Source: a bacterium (GTDB taxonomy: Bacteria > Pseudomonadota > Alphaproteobacteria > Rickettsiales > RI-342). From it: 49,991 nt of DNA. Of the stretch, positions 8,459-16,387 are shown piece after piece; position 1 is the stretch's first letter; each line of letters starts with the position of its first letter. Under the pieces are notes generated by a model, which saw only the letters and a list, made by a program, of their open reading frames with translations, did no database searches and was not told where the DNA came from. The DNA lies in the NCBI GenBank assembly GCA_016124905.1, contig WGMV01000018.1, forward strand, positions 1 through 49,991. Reading direction: 5' to 3'. Position numbers and translations under genes: made by a program.

Positions 8459-9522
8459 TGGCTGCATCTGCAGGGCAGGGAGAGAGCGAACAGGGAAGAA
8501 AGCGGCTGGCGGCGCTGTCGAAGCGCGGTCTAAAGTTGCTCGGCTGCGAACAGGCCATCCTCTGCGGTGCGATGACATGGGTATCCGAACGCAACCTTGT
8601 TTCCGCCATTTCCAACGCAGGTGGTTTCGGCGTGATTGCCAGCGGCTCCATGCCGCCGGAATTATTGCGCACGGAAATCCGCGAAACGCGCAAACTCACT
8701 TCCAAACCTTTCGGCGTCAACCTCATCGTCCTGCATCCCCAGCTCGATGAGCTGGTGCAGGTCTGCATCGAAGAGAAAGTCACCCATGTGGTGTTTGCCG
8801 GTGGTTTGCCGAAGAAGCCGCATATCGATCAGCTGAAGGAAGCGGGCGTCAAAAGCATCGCCTTTGCTCCCGCCCTGATCATTGCCAAGCGCCTGGTCAA
8901 AATGGGCGTGGATGCGCTGGTGATCGAAGGCTCGGAGGCGGGCGGTCATATCGGCCCGGTTTCCACCGCGGTTCTGGCGCAGGAAATTCTGCCCAACATC
9001 ACCGAGGTCCCCGTCTTTGTCGCCGGCGGCATCGGCCGTGGCGAGACCATGGCCGCTTTTCTGGAAATGGGCGCCGCCGGTGTACAAATGGGCACGCGCT
9101 TCGTCTGCGCCGAGGAATGCGTGGCGCATCCGCGCTTCAAGGAGGCCTTCATCCGTGCAAGCGCGCGCGATGCCACCGTCACCGTGCAGCTCCATCCGGA
9201 ATTTACCGTCATCCCCGTTCGCGCGCTTGAAAATGACGGCAAAAAAGAGTTCAACGAATACCAGCGCAAAACCATTGAACGCTGGCAGCATGGCGAAGTG
9301 ACGAAAGAACAGGCCCAGCTGGATATCGAGCATTTCTGGGCCGGTTCGCTCCGCCGTGCGGTGGTGGAAGGCGATGTGGAGCGTGGTTCCGTTATGGCGG
9401 GGCAAAGTGTCGGCATGGTAACGACTATTCAACCAGTTGCCGCCATTATCGCCGAGCTGGTCGGTCAGGCCACACAGTTTTTGAATAAGAGTTATGAGGT
9501 TCAACCCCTTGCTTTCGTGTGA
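8458..9522 (+). CDS. Nitronate monooxygenase / 2-nitropropane dioxygenase-like flavoprotein
   Basis: A 354-residue TIM-barrel FMN protein of the NPD/FabK superfamily. Family features are AISNAGGFGVIASGSM near the N-terminus, ALVIEGSEAGGHIGP with the family His at about residue 163, VFVAGGIGRGETMAAFLEMG, and AAGVQMGTRFVCAEEC for phosphate binding of FMN. Members oxidise nitronates, or reduce enoyl-ACP in the FabK branch; the exact substrate cannot be told from sequence. It starts with GTG overlapping the lysC TAG by one base. The first 20 residues are polar and low in complexity, so an internal start is possible, but the overlap favours this one. Confidence 0.85.
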   Translation: MAASAGQGESEQGRKRLAALSKRGLKLLGCEQAILCGAMTWVSERNLVSAISNAGGFGVIASGSMPPELLRTEIRETRKLTSKPFGVNLIVLHPQLDELVQVCIEEKVTHVVFAGGLPKKPHIDQLKEAGVKSIAFAPALIIAKRLVKMGVDALVIEGSEAGGHIGPVSTAVLAQEILPNITEVPVFVAGGIGRGETMAAFLEMGAAGVQMGTRFVCAEECVAHPRFKEAFIRASARDATVTVQLHPEFTVIPVRALENDGKKEFNEYQRKTIERWQHGEVTKEQAQLDIEHFWAGSLRRAVVEGDVERGSVMAGQSVGMVTTIQPVAAIIAELVGQATQFLNKSYEVQPLAFV

Positions 9523-9551
9523 TTGGGCTTTAGCGTGATTGGCAAACGGCA

Positions 9552-10439
9552 ATGAGCAAAAAATCGGCAAAATCGGCAAAGCATGCCCCCAAACAGACCG
9601 AGCAATCGGTCGGTACCATCTTGTGGACGTCGCGCAGCCAGCAGGGTTACGACCTTTCCGACATTGCTGCCTACCTGAAAATCCGTCTGAACTATCTCGA
9701 AGCCATTGAGAACGATCAGTTCCAGGAGCTTCCTCCCGGCGCCTTCGTGCAGGGCTACATCAAAACCTACGCGCAGTTTCTGAATCTGGATCACGATGCC
9801 ATCCTTAGCCGTTACGAGGAACAGACCGGCCGTGCCCGCAAGGCCGATGTGCGCACCACCTGCATGACGCCCCAGCCCGTGCAGCAGGAAAATCTTCCCA
9901 AATACGTCATCGTCTCTATCTCGCTGGCGCTGTTCGTGGCTTTCTACCTGGCATGGATGATGTGGCAGGGCACCCAGCAGGCGGAAGTCACTGCCAATTC
10001 CCCCGTGCCCATGCCCGATGAAATGCAGACCTATTTCGAGCAGTTCAAGCCCGCCATCGAAAACGGCCCCCTGCCGGATGAAGAAGCGGCCAGCCCCGCG
10101 CCCGCCACCACGCCGGTGAACGGCCAGGTGACGGGTGCCGGCCCCAATGCCGTGCCGGGCGCCGCCCCCGTGCTGAACACGCCAGCGGCGGCCGCGGCCG
10201 CCGCGGCTGCCGCCAATACAGCAGTTGACACAGCCCCAAAACCCGTGGATAACGCCCCTATGCAAGGGAATGCACCGGCGCAGGCGGTTCCGCCAGCCCA
10301 GCCCGCAGCGGCTCCATCCGGCACGATGGGGGCTACGCCTGCGGTGACCAATCCGGCTGTACCCCAGCAAGTTCCTGCAGCCATCCCTGAAGCCACACCG
10401 GCAAGCCCCGGTGCCGACCCAGCCGATGTGCCGGAATAA
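9552..10439 (+). CDS. RodZ-like membrane protein with N-terminal helix-turn-helix
   Basis: A 295-residue protein. Residues about 18-90 form a Cro/RodZ-type HTH (VGTILWTSRSQQGYDLSDIA; LEAIENDQFQELPPGAFVQG, the family signature). One transmembrane segment lies at about 117-138 (YVIVSISLALFVAFYLAWMM). The rest is a periplasmic Pro/Ala-rich tail with an alanine run. RodZ links MreB to the membrane in cell-shape control. The usual folded C-terminal DUF4115 domain is not evident here; only low-complexity sequence is seen, so RodZ function is inferred from the N-terminal half. It sits between the flavoprotein and hisS, each separated by short gaps. Confidence 0.82.
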   Translation: MSKKSAKSAKHAPKQTEQSVGTILWTSRSQQGYDLSDIAAYLKIRLNYLEAIENDQFQELPPGAFVQGYIKTYAQFLNLDHDAILSRYEEQTGRARKADVRTTCMTPQPVQQENLPKYVIVSISLALFVAFYLAWMMWQGTQQAEVTANSPVPMPDEMQTYFEQFKPAIENGPLPDEEAASPAPATTPVNGQVTGAGPNAVPGAAPVLNTPAAAAAAAAAANTAVDTAPKPVDNAPMQGNAPAQAVPPAQPAAAPSGTMGATPAVTNPAVPQQVPAAIPEATPASPGADPADVPE

Positions 10440-10490
10440 GAAGGCATAAGCGCCGCGAGCGCACCGCAAACCATAGATTTAGGCCTTACG

Positions 10491-11774
10491 TTGAGCCAAG
10501 CCCAGCCCTCCACGCACACACCCAAACTGCAATCCGTCCGCGGCACGCACGATGCCTGGCCCGAGCAGGCTGCATTGCGCCAGCGCATCGTCACCATCGC
10601 GCGCGAGGTGCTGGAAGCCCACGGCTTCGGCCCGGTCGATGTGCCGATTTTCGAATTCACCGAAGTCTTCGCCCGCACGCTGGGCGAAACGTCGGACATC
10701 GTCTCCAAGGAGATGTACACCTTCACCGACCGTGGTGGCGAAAGCCTGACGCTGCGGCCGGAATTCACCGCAGGCATCGCGCGTGCCTTCATCGCGGGCG
10801 GCATGGCGCACAAGCTGCCGCTGAAGCTCTATGCCTCCGGCCCCGCCTTCCGCTACGAGCGCCCGCAAAAAGGCCGCCTCCGCCAGTTCCACCAGATCGA
10901 TGCCGAATCCTTGGGCATCTGCGATCCGCTCAACGATGCCGACATCATCGCCGCCGGCTGGAACCTCCTTAGCGCCCTCGGCCTCAAAGATGCCGTGATG
11001 CTGGAGATAAACTCCCTCGGCGACCCTGCCAGCCGCGCCCAGTACCGCGAATCCCTGGTCGCCCATCTCACCAAGGTAAAGGACAAGCTTTCCGACGAAA
11101 GCAAACTCCGCCTGGAGCGCAACCCGCTGCGCATCCTCGATTCCAAGGACGAAAACGACAAGCGCCTGCTGCTGGATGCCCCGCGTCTGGAAGATTCCTA
11201 CACGCCCGAGGCCGCCGATTTCTTCAAGAAACTCCGCCACGCGCTGGACAAGCTCAACATTCCCTACAAGGTCAACAGCCGCCTTGTTCGCGGTATGGAT
11301 TACTACTGCCACAGCGTGTTCGAATTCACCACCGACAAGCTCGGCTCGCAAGGTGCGGTGCTTTCCGGCGGCCGTTACGACGGCCTCATCGGCATGATGG
11401 GCGGCCCCGAAACCCCTGCCACCGGCTGGGGCGCGGGCATTGAGCGCCTGGAAGCCCTGGTGGAGGTGATGGAAAGCCTTAAAGCGCCTTTGGCCGCCCC
11501 CGTGGTCGTTACTCCGCTCGGCGACGAACATGCCGCCGATGCCCTGGCCATCGCCGACCAGCTTCGTGGTCAACGCATCGCCACGCTCTTCGACAATCAG
11601 GGCCAGCTGAAAAAACGCTTCGCCCGTGCCGACAAGGTCGGCGCCTGGGCCATGGTCGTTATCGGCGGTGATGAAGCCGCACGTGGCGCCGCCACGGTGA
11701 AACTGATGCAAAAAAGCGAACAGCATGAAGTGCCGCTGGCACAGCTTGCCGCCAAGCTGAACGAATGGAAATAA
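10491..11774 (+). CDS. hisS: Histidyl-tRNA synthetase
   Basis: A 427-residue class II aminoacyl-tRNA synthetase that charges tRNA-His. Motif 1 surrounds VRGTHDAWPEQAALRQRI; motif 2 is RYERPQKGRLRQFHQIDAES. The histidine-specific segment is LVRGMDYYCHSVFEF, and motif 3 is in TGWGAGIERLEAL. The anticodon-binding domain follows from about residue 330. The start is TTG at 10491 (MSQAQPSTHTP); AGG lies about 9 bases upstream. The next ATG inside the frame would cut into the catalytic domain. prfA starts 3 bases after the stop, so hisS-prfA-prmC probably share a transcript. Confidence 0.95.
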   Translation: MSQAQPSTHTPKLQSVRGTHDAWPEQAALRQRIVTIAREVLEAHGFGPVDVPIFEFTEVFARTLGETSDIVSKEMYTFTDRGGESLTLRPEFTAGIARAFIAGGMAHKLPLKLYASGPAFRYERPQKGRLRQFHQIDAESLGICDPLNDADIIAAGWNLLSALGLKDAVMLEINSLGDPASRAQYRESLVAHLTKVKDKLSDESKLRLERNPLRILDSKDENDKRLLLDAPRLEDSYTPEAADFFKKLRHALDKLNIPYKVNSRLVRGMDYYCHSVFEFTTDKLGSQGAVLSGGRYDGLIGMMGGPETPATGWGAGIERLEALVEVMESLKAPLAAPVVVTPLGDEHAADALAIADQLRGQRIATLFDNQGQLKKRFARADKVGAWAMVVIGGDEAARGAATVKLMQKSEQHEVPLAQLAAKLNEWK

Positions 11775-11777
11775 CGC

Positions 11778-12854
11778 ATGTCACTTGAGAATAAACTCGC
11801 CGGTATCGTCAAGCGCCACCACCAATTGCAGCAGACGCTGATCGATTCCGCCAACATGAGCTCGCAGGATTTCGCGCAGGCCTCCAAGGAATATGCCGAT
11901 CTCACCCCCATCGTCGCCCATATCCACGCGCTGGAGGAAGCCCGCAAGCAGTTGAAGGATGCCGAAGCCCTGCTGAAGGAACCCGGCCTCGATGCCGACA
12001 TGAAAGCGATGGCCGAGGAGGAACTGGCCGAGCTGGAAAAAGAGATCCCCGCGCTCGACCACGCCGTGCGCATAGCCCTGCTGCCTAAGGACGAGGATGA
12101 TGAGCGTAACGCCATCCTCGAAATCCGCGCTGGCACCGGCGGCGACGAGGCAGCGCTCTTTGGCGGCGATCTGCTCCGCATGTATGAGCGCTATGCCGCT
12201 CTGAAAGGCTGGAAGTTCGAACTCCTCTCCCTGTCCGAAGCAGGGAAGGGCGGCTGCAAGGAGGCCTCGGCCACCATTACCGGCAAGGGCGTGTTCGCCC
12301 GCCTTAAATACGAATCCGGCGTGCACCGCGTCCAGCGCGTGCCCGAGACGGAATCCGGCGGGCGCGTCCACACCTCCGCCGCCACCGTGGCCGTATTGCC
12401 CGAGGTAGAAGAGGTCGACGTCCATATCGAGGAAAAAGACCTCCGCATTGACGTGTTCCGCGCCTCCGGCCCCGGCGGGCAGAGCGTCAACACCACCGAT
12501 TCCGCCGTGCGCGTCACCCACCTTCCCACGGGCCTGGTGGTCAGCCAGCAGGATGAGAAATCCCAGCACAAGAACAAGGCGAAAGCCCTCAAGGTCCTCC
12601 GTGCGCGCCTCTATGAGATGGAGCGCTCCAAGCGCGATGCCGAACGCGCCGCCAACCGCAAATCCCAGGTAGGCTCCGGCGACCGCTCCGAACGCATCCG
12701 CACGTACAATTTCCCACAAGGGCGCGTCACCGACCACCGCATCAACATGACTCTCTATCGCATTCAGGACGTGCTCGACGGCACCGACCTGGATGAATTC
12801 GTCGACGCCCTTACCGCCGAGGATCAGGCCAACCGCATGCAAGAGGAAGTATGA
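11778..12854 (+). CDS. prfA: Peptide chain release factor 1
   Basis: A 358-residue class I release factor reading UAA and UAG. The GGQ motif is in [17 protein letters not shown] (about residues 228-244), where Gln is the target of PrmC methylation. The codon-recognition tripeptide position reads PET in [14 protein letters not shown], within the PxT pattern of RF1 and unlike SPF of RF2. The N-terminal coiled-coil domain and the C-terminal [15 protein letters not shown] are both present. Its TGA stop overlaps the prmC ATG (ATGA), a classic coupling of the factor with its modifying enzyme. Confidence 0.96.
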   Translation: MSLENKLAGIVKRHHQLQQTLIDSANMSSQDFAQASKEYADLTPIVAHIHALEEARKQLKDAEALLKEPGLDADMKAMAEEELAELEKEIPALDHAVRIALLPKDEDDERNAILEIRAGTGGDEAALFGGDLLRMYERYAALKGWKFELLSLSEAGKGGCKEASATITGKGVFARLKYESGVHRVQRVPETESGGRVHTSAATVAVLPEVEEVDVHIEEKDLRIDVFRASGPGGQSVNTTDSAVRVTHLPTGLVVSQQDEKSQHKNKAKALKVLRARLYEMERSKRDAERAANRKSQVGSGDRSERIRTYNFPQGRVTDHRINMTLYRIQDVLDGTDLDEFVDALTAEDQANRMQEEV

Positions 12855-13801
12855 GCTACCTGGATTGCAGGCATGAATCGGAGCGAAGCGACTGGGCCAT
12901 TGAGGCCCCGCGCGCTAATGCGCGCGTAGCCCTGCCCAAAGGGCAGGTCAGGCAAATTACTGTCGCCACGGTGCTGGATGAATTGCGTACAGCACTTGCC
13001 AGCGCCGCCATCCCCAACCCCGGCATGGAAGCCCGCCTGCTGCTGCGTGAGGCCATGGGGGTGAACGACGCCTTCATCATCGCCCACCCGCAAACCACCA
13101 TTTCGGCCGATGCCCTTGCATTGGTACAAACCTGGCTCACCCGCCGCCTCAACCACGAGCCCATAGCCTACATCACCGGCAGCCGTGAATTCTGGGGCCG
13201 TGATTTCGCCGTCTCTCCCGCTACGCTCATTCCGCGCCCGGACAGTGAAACCCTGATCGAAGCCATCCTCCATCACCGCCCCGATACACAAAAACCGTAT
13301 CAACTGCTCGATCTCGGCACCGGCACCGGCTGCCTGCTGCTGACCCTGCTGGCGGAATACCCCAATGCCAAAGGCACGGGTATCGAGGCCATCAGCGCAG
13401 CCGTCGCTCTCGCCCGCCGCAATGCCCGCGCGCACGGCCTTTCCAGCCGCGCCGCCCTCCACCATTGCCGGTGGGATTACTTCCAATTGGCCGAAGCTGC
13501 TGATATCATCATCGCCAACCCGCCTTACATCCCTGCTGCCGACATTGCCACCCTGGCATCGGACGTCAAAGACCACGAGCCGATGAGCGCCCTGATTGGC
13601 GGAGCGGACGGGCTGGATGCCTACCGCGTGATTTTCTCCCGCACCCATGCCTGGCTGGCCGGAAACGGCCTGCTCGCCGTCGAAATCGGCCAGGGGCAGG
13701 AAGCCGACATTACCGCCATCGCCGCTGCAAACGGCTTTGGCCTGCTTGAAGCCCGCCGCGACCTGGCGGGCATTACCCGAACCCTCCTATTCACTCTGTA
13801 G
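12851..13801 (+). CDS. prmC: Release factor glutamine methyltransferase PrmC with an element-encoded N-terminal insert
   Basis: A 316-residue SAM methyltransferase that N5-methylates the GGQ glutamine of release factors. SAM motif I is [16 protein letters not shown] (about residue 152) and the catalytic NPPY is in [17 protein letters not shown] (about 222). The family normally begins close to [15 protein letters not shown], which here is preceded by about 37 extra residues ([20 protein letters not shown] and on). Those extra codons come from a palindromic element at 12879-12947 lying in frame directly after the ATG. The ATGA overlap with prfA argues that this ATG is used, so the insert is probably translated. 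A GTG at 12963 (VATVLDE) could serve as a minor internal start. Confidence 0.93.
   Translation: MSYLDCRHESERSDWAIEAPRANARVALPKGQVRQITVATVLDELRTALASAAIPNPGMEARLLLREAMGVNDAFIIAHPQTTISADALALVQTWLTRRLNHEPIAYITGSREFWGRDFAVSPATLIPRPDSETLIEAILHHRPDTQKPYQLLDLGTGTGCLLLTLLAEYPNAKGTGIEAISAAVALARRNARAHGLSSRAALHHCRWDYFQLAEAADIIIANPPYIPAADIATLASDVKDHEPMSALIGGADGLDAYRVIFSRTHAWLAGNGLLAVEIGQGQEADITAIAAANGFGLLEARRDLAGITRTLLFTL
12879..12947. repeat. Palindromic element inserted in frame near the 5' end of prmC
   Basis: The lead CGGAGCGAAGCGACTGG is identical to that of the copies at 116 and 193. It is followed by three perfect hairpins: GGGCC-ATTGA-GGCCC (12894-12908), CGCGCGC-TAAT-GCGCGCG (12909-12926) and CCTGCCC-AAA-GGGCAGG (12931-12947). 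Stem sequences differ from the other copies but pairing is kept. No stop codon occurs in the prmC frame. Confidence 0.85.
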
Positions 13802-13814
13802 AAAGGCAATAGCC

Positions 13815-14648
13815 GTGAACATGATGCGCAACAAAAACCGCCCGATGAATTTCCAGCGCGGCAATAACAACGGCGGCGGCAAACGCCCCTTCAACAACAA
13901 TAACCGCAACCGTCACCGCCGTTTCAACAATAACGGCCAGCGCCAGGGCGCCCGCACGCACGAGGGCAAAACCAAGATGCAGGCCCTGCAGATGCGCGAG
14001 AAATTCCAGAACCTCGCGCGCGACGCGCAAATGGTGGGGGATCGGGTGCAGATGGAATATTATCTGCAATATGCCGACCACTATACCCGCATCGTGGATT
14101 TCTTTGAAGCAGAGGAACGCGAAGCGGCTGCCGCCTTCAGCGATGAATTTGAAGGCGAGGGCGCGGAAGGCGAAGGCGATGCCGAAAATGATGCCCAGAC
14201 CGAGGGCGAGGATGCGGCCGAAGGTGAGCCGGTCCGTCAGGGGCATCAGCAGCGCCAGCAAAACCGTCAGCACGGCCAGCACCAGCCGCGCCACCAGCGC
14301 CAGCATAGCCAGGCTCAGGGCGAGGGTGATGACGAGAATGGCGGCCAGCAGCCTGCTGCGGCGCCTTCCATGGGCGTTCCGGCCATGGGGCTTCCGCTCC
14401 CGCCTGCGTTCCCTTCCTTCCGCGCGCCGGAAACCCTGGGCGGTGACGCCGCCGCAGGCGAGGGCGACGACAGTGGCCCCGCTGAGGAAGAGCAGCCCCG
14501 CCAGCCACGCGGCCGTGGCCTTTATGGCCGCCGCCGCGAGGGTGCCGAGGGCGATCAGCCTCGCCAGCCCCGCGCGCCGCGCCAGCCGCGGGCCGAAACG
14601 CCAGCGGGCGACGATGCCGGTCAGCCTGGAGCTTCTTCCGACGAATAA
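13815..14648 (+). CDS. DUF4167-family protein (alphaproteobacterial, Asn/Arg-rich N-terminus)
   Basis: A 277-residue protein. A basic Asn/Arg-rich N-terminus (NFQRGNNNGGGKRPFNNNN) leads into the conserved core of the family, with MQALQMREKFQNLARDAQM and QMEYYLQYADHYTRIVDFFE (about residues 55-100). A long acidic then Gln/Pro/Arg-rich disordered tail follows. The family is nearly confined to alphaproteobacteria and often lies beside prmC; its job is unknown, and the basic N-terminus suggests nucleic-acid binding. The start is GTG at 13815 with GAAAGG 8 bases upstream; the longer frame overlapping prmC is out of phase with that gene and is rejected. A strong terminator follows. Confidence 0.88.
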   Translation: MNMMRNKNRPMNFQRGNNNGGGKRPFNNNNRNRHRRFNNNGQRQGARTHEGKTKMQALQMREKFQNLARDAQMVGDRVQMEYYLQYADHYTRIVDFFEAEEREAAAAFSDEFEGEGAEGEGDAENDAQTEGEDAAEGEPVRQGHQQRQQNRQHGQHQPRHQRQHSQAQGEGDDENGGQQPAAAPSMGVPAMGLPLPPAFPSFRAPETLGGDAAAGEGDDSGPAEEEQPRQPRGRGLYGRRREGAEGDQPRQPRAPRQPRAETPAGDDAGQPGASSDE

Positions 14649-14666
14649 GGCCCGCGAGCGCACTCA

Positions 14667-14702
14667 AAGCGGGAGAGAGGGAAACCTCTCTCCCGCTTTT
14701 TT
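14667..14702 (+). terminator. Rho-independent terminator after the hisS-prfA-prmC-DUF4167 group
   Basis: A 14-bp perfect stem AAGCGGGAGAGAGG / CCTCTCTCCCGCTT (14667-14680 with 14685-14698) closes on a GAAA tetraloop and runs into TTTTTTG. It begins 18 bases after the DUF4167 stop codon. Confidence 0.93.
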
Positions 14703-14890
14703 GTTTTTCGTGCTAAAAGCCACCCCGCTTGGCCCAAAAAACAGCCAAAAATAAGCACTTAGGACCGGCTGTGGATGGGGATGGCATCCCATTGAAGGGA
14801 CTAGATATTTCCAGTGAATAATTTTTTTTTCGTTAAGGTGAAAAAATACTGGCGTGAGGCACAATTTTTTATTACTTAAGCCGACCATTT

Positions 14891-15049
14891 ACGTTATATA
14901 ACGTTTAGAGGAAGGCGGGTTGCCCAACAACTCGTTGAACTCAGTGGGAAAACTTTAGAGAGACACGGAGACACTCTTGATGGACCAACCGCTTTTGCAC
15001 TCCTAGCCACTTAGGGAAGGCAGAAGCACCACCGCAAGGAATCGGTGAA
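14891..15049 (+). promoter_or_regulatory. Structured 5' leader of the polyamine operon (candidate speF-type cis element)
   Basis: The gene-free stretch 14703-15049 starts AT-rich and holds a perfect 14-bp palindrome ACGTTATATAACGT at 14891-14904 that could include the -10 box (TATAAC). The RNA that follows can fold. CCCA/TGGG encloses CAAC-AACTC-GTTG around 14922-14948, and CACCG/CGGTG (15030-15034 with 15043-15047) makes a hairpin whose loop holds the AAGGA ribosome-binding site of the decarboxylase. A short leader frame lies at 14980-15006. Rfam describes a speF motif upstream of alphaproteobacterial ornithine decarboxylase genes. Membership is inferred from position and structure, not checked. 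Confidence 0.6.
14980..15006 (+). CDS. Possible 8-residue leader peptide upstream of ornithine decarboxylase
   Basis: ATG GAC CAA CCG CTT TTG CAC TCC TAG encodes MDQPLLHS. GGAG at 14967-14970 lies 9 bases before the ATG, a normal distance. The frame ends 43 bases before the decarboxylase start, inside the structured leader. Leader peptides are known to sense ornithine or polyamines upstream of speF in enterobacteria; here the idea rests only on the frame, its ribosome-binding site and its position. Short frames of this size also occur by chance. Confidence 0.35.
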   Translation: MDQPLLHS

Positions 15050-16387
15050 ATGAAACATGATGTTGCAATGCCCGCTGTGGCAACGCCTACTACTACTAAC
15101 ATCGCTAACCAGGCCGTTCCATCGGAGCAATTAGCACATCAGACCTACCCGAACGTGAAAGCCATGGTGAAAGCCATTCAGCCTTCCTTTCCGGTCCACA
15201 TTTTCCGTCCCCATGCGGTGAAGCGCGTTACCAGCTGGTTTATCCAAACATTCCCCGGTAAAACCCTTTACGCTGTGAAGACCAACCCGACGCCGCACGC
15301 GCTTGCCGTGCTGTATCAGGCGGGCGTGCGCCATTTCGATGTCGCCTCCCTGCCGGAGATCCAGCAGGTGCATTCCATGTTCCCGGATGCGACCATGTAT
15401 TACATGCACCCGGTGAAAAGCCGCGAGGCGATCAGCGAGGCCTATCACCAATATGGCGTGCGTGATTTCTCGCTCGATTCCTTCGAGGAACTGCACAAAA
15501 TCCTGGAAATGACCACCACCGGTGAAGTCGATGGCACCGCGCCCGATCTGGGCCTGCACATCCGTCTGGCGCTGCCCAAAGGCTCCGCCGCGCATGATCT
15601 GTCGGGCAAATTCGGCGCCAACATGGATGAAGCCGAGGAGCTGCTGCGCCTGGCCCGCAAGGTGGGCAAGCGCGTGGGCATCTGTTTCCACGTCGGCTCC
15701 CAGTGCATGGACCCCACCGCCTACGACACGGCCATCGCCAAGGCTGCCGAACTGGTGAAGAAAAGCGGCATCAAGCTGGATGTGCTGGATGTCGGTGGCG
15801 GTTTCCCGTCCATCTATCCGGGCCTCACCCCGCCGGATCTGAGCGTCTACATCAACACCATCCGTGCCTCCGTGCATGCCCATTTCGGTGCCAATAAAAA
15901 AGGAATGGGGCAGCCGGAACTCTGGTGCGAGCCAGGCCGCGCGCTGGTCGCTGAAGGCGGCTCCGTCGTGGTGCGTGTGGAACTGCGTAAGAAAAACGCG
16001 CTCTACATTAACGACGGCACCTACGGCACGCTGTTTGATGCAGGCTCTCCCGGCATGGTGTTCCCCACGCGCCTGGTGCGCGAAGGGCACATTGATAACG
16101 AAGAAGGCGGCAGCGGCCATGCAGGCATGACCGGTTACAAATTCTTCGGCCCGACCTGCGACAGCCTGGACACGATGAACGGCCCCTTCGCCCTTCCGGA
16201 CGATGTCGTGGAAGGCGACTGGATCGAAATCGGCCAGCTCGGCGCCTATGGCTCCACGCTGCAAACCCGCTTTAATGGCTTTTATTCCGACCACACCGTG
16301 GTGCTGGAAGACGAGCCCGTGATGTCGCTCAACACCGGGCGCTTCACTCAACAAGAAAAAACCGTACTGACCAAGGAAGTTGCCTGA
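15050..16387 (+). CDS. Ornithine decarboxylase, eukaryotic-type (fold III) PLP enzyme
   Basis: A 445-residue alanine-racemase-fold decarboxylase that converts ornithine to putrescine. The PLP lysine is in LYAVKTNPTPHALA (Lys near residue 76). The glycine-rich phosphate loop is LDVGGGFPSIYPG (about 248-260), HVGSQCMD precedes it, and the active-site Cys/Asp loop is FGPTCDSLDT (about 365-374). It is somewhat longer than typical alphaproteobacterial homologues because of a 30-40 residue polar N-terminus. A related lysine/ornithine decarboxylase specificity cannot be excluded. The ATG is preceded by AAGGA 9 bases upstream. The stop overlaps the next start (TGATG), so it is co-translated with the deoxyhypusine-synthase homologue. 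Confidence 0.9.
   Translation: MKHDVAMPAVATPTTTNIANQAVPSEQLAHQTYPNVKAMVKAIQPSFPVHIFRPHAVKRVTSWFIQTFPGKTLYAVKTNPTPHALAVLYQAGVRHFDVASLPEIQQVHSMFPDATMYYMHPVKSREAISEAYHQYGVRDFSLDSFEELHKILEMTTTGEVDGTAPDLGLHIRLALPKGSAAHDLSGKFGANMDEAEELLRLARKVGKRVGICFHVGSQCMDPTAYDTAIAKAAELVKKSGIKLDVLDVGGGFPSIYPGLTPPDLSVYINTIRASVHAHFGANKKGMGQPELWCEPGRALVAEGGSVVVRVELRKKNALYINDGTYGTLFDAGSPGMVFPTRLVREGHIDNEEGGSGHAGMTGYKFFGPTCDSLDTMNGPFALPDDVVEGDWIEIGQLGAYGSTLQTRFNGFYSDHTVVLEDEPVMSLNTGRFTQQEKTVLTKEVA

Noticed and set aside
13647-13814. N-terminal extension of the DUF4167 frame into prmC
   Set aside because: Out of phase with prmC; the GTG at 13815 has a good ribosome-binding site and gives the usual family N-terminus.
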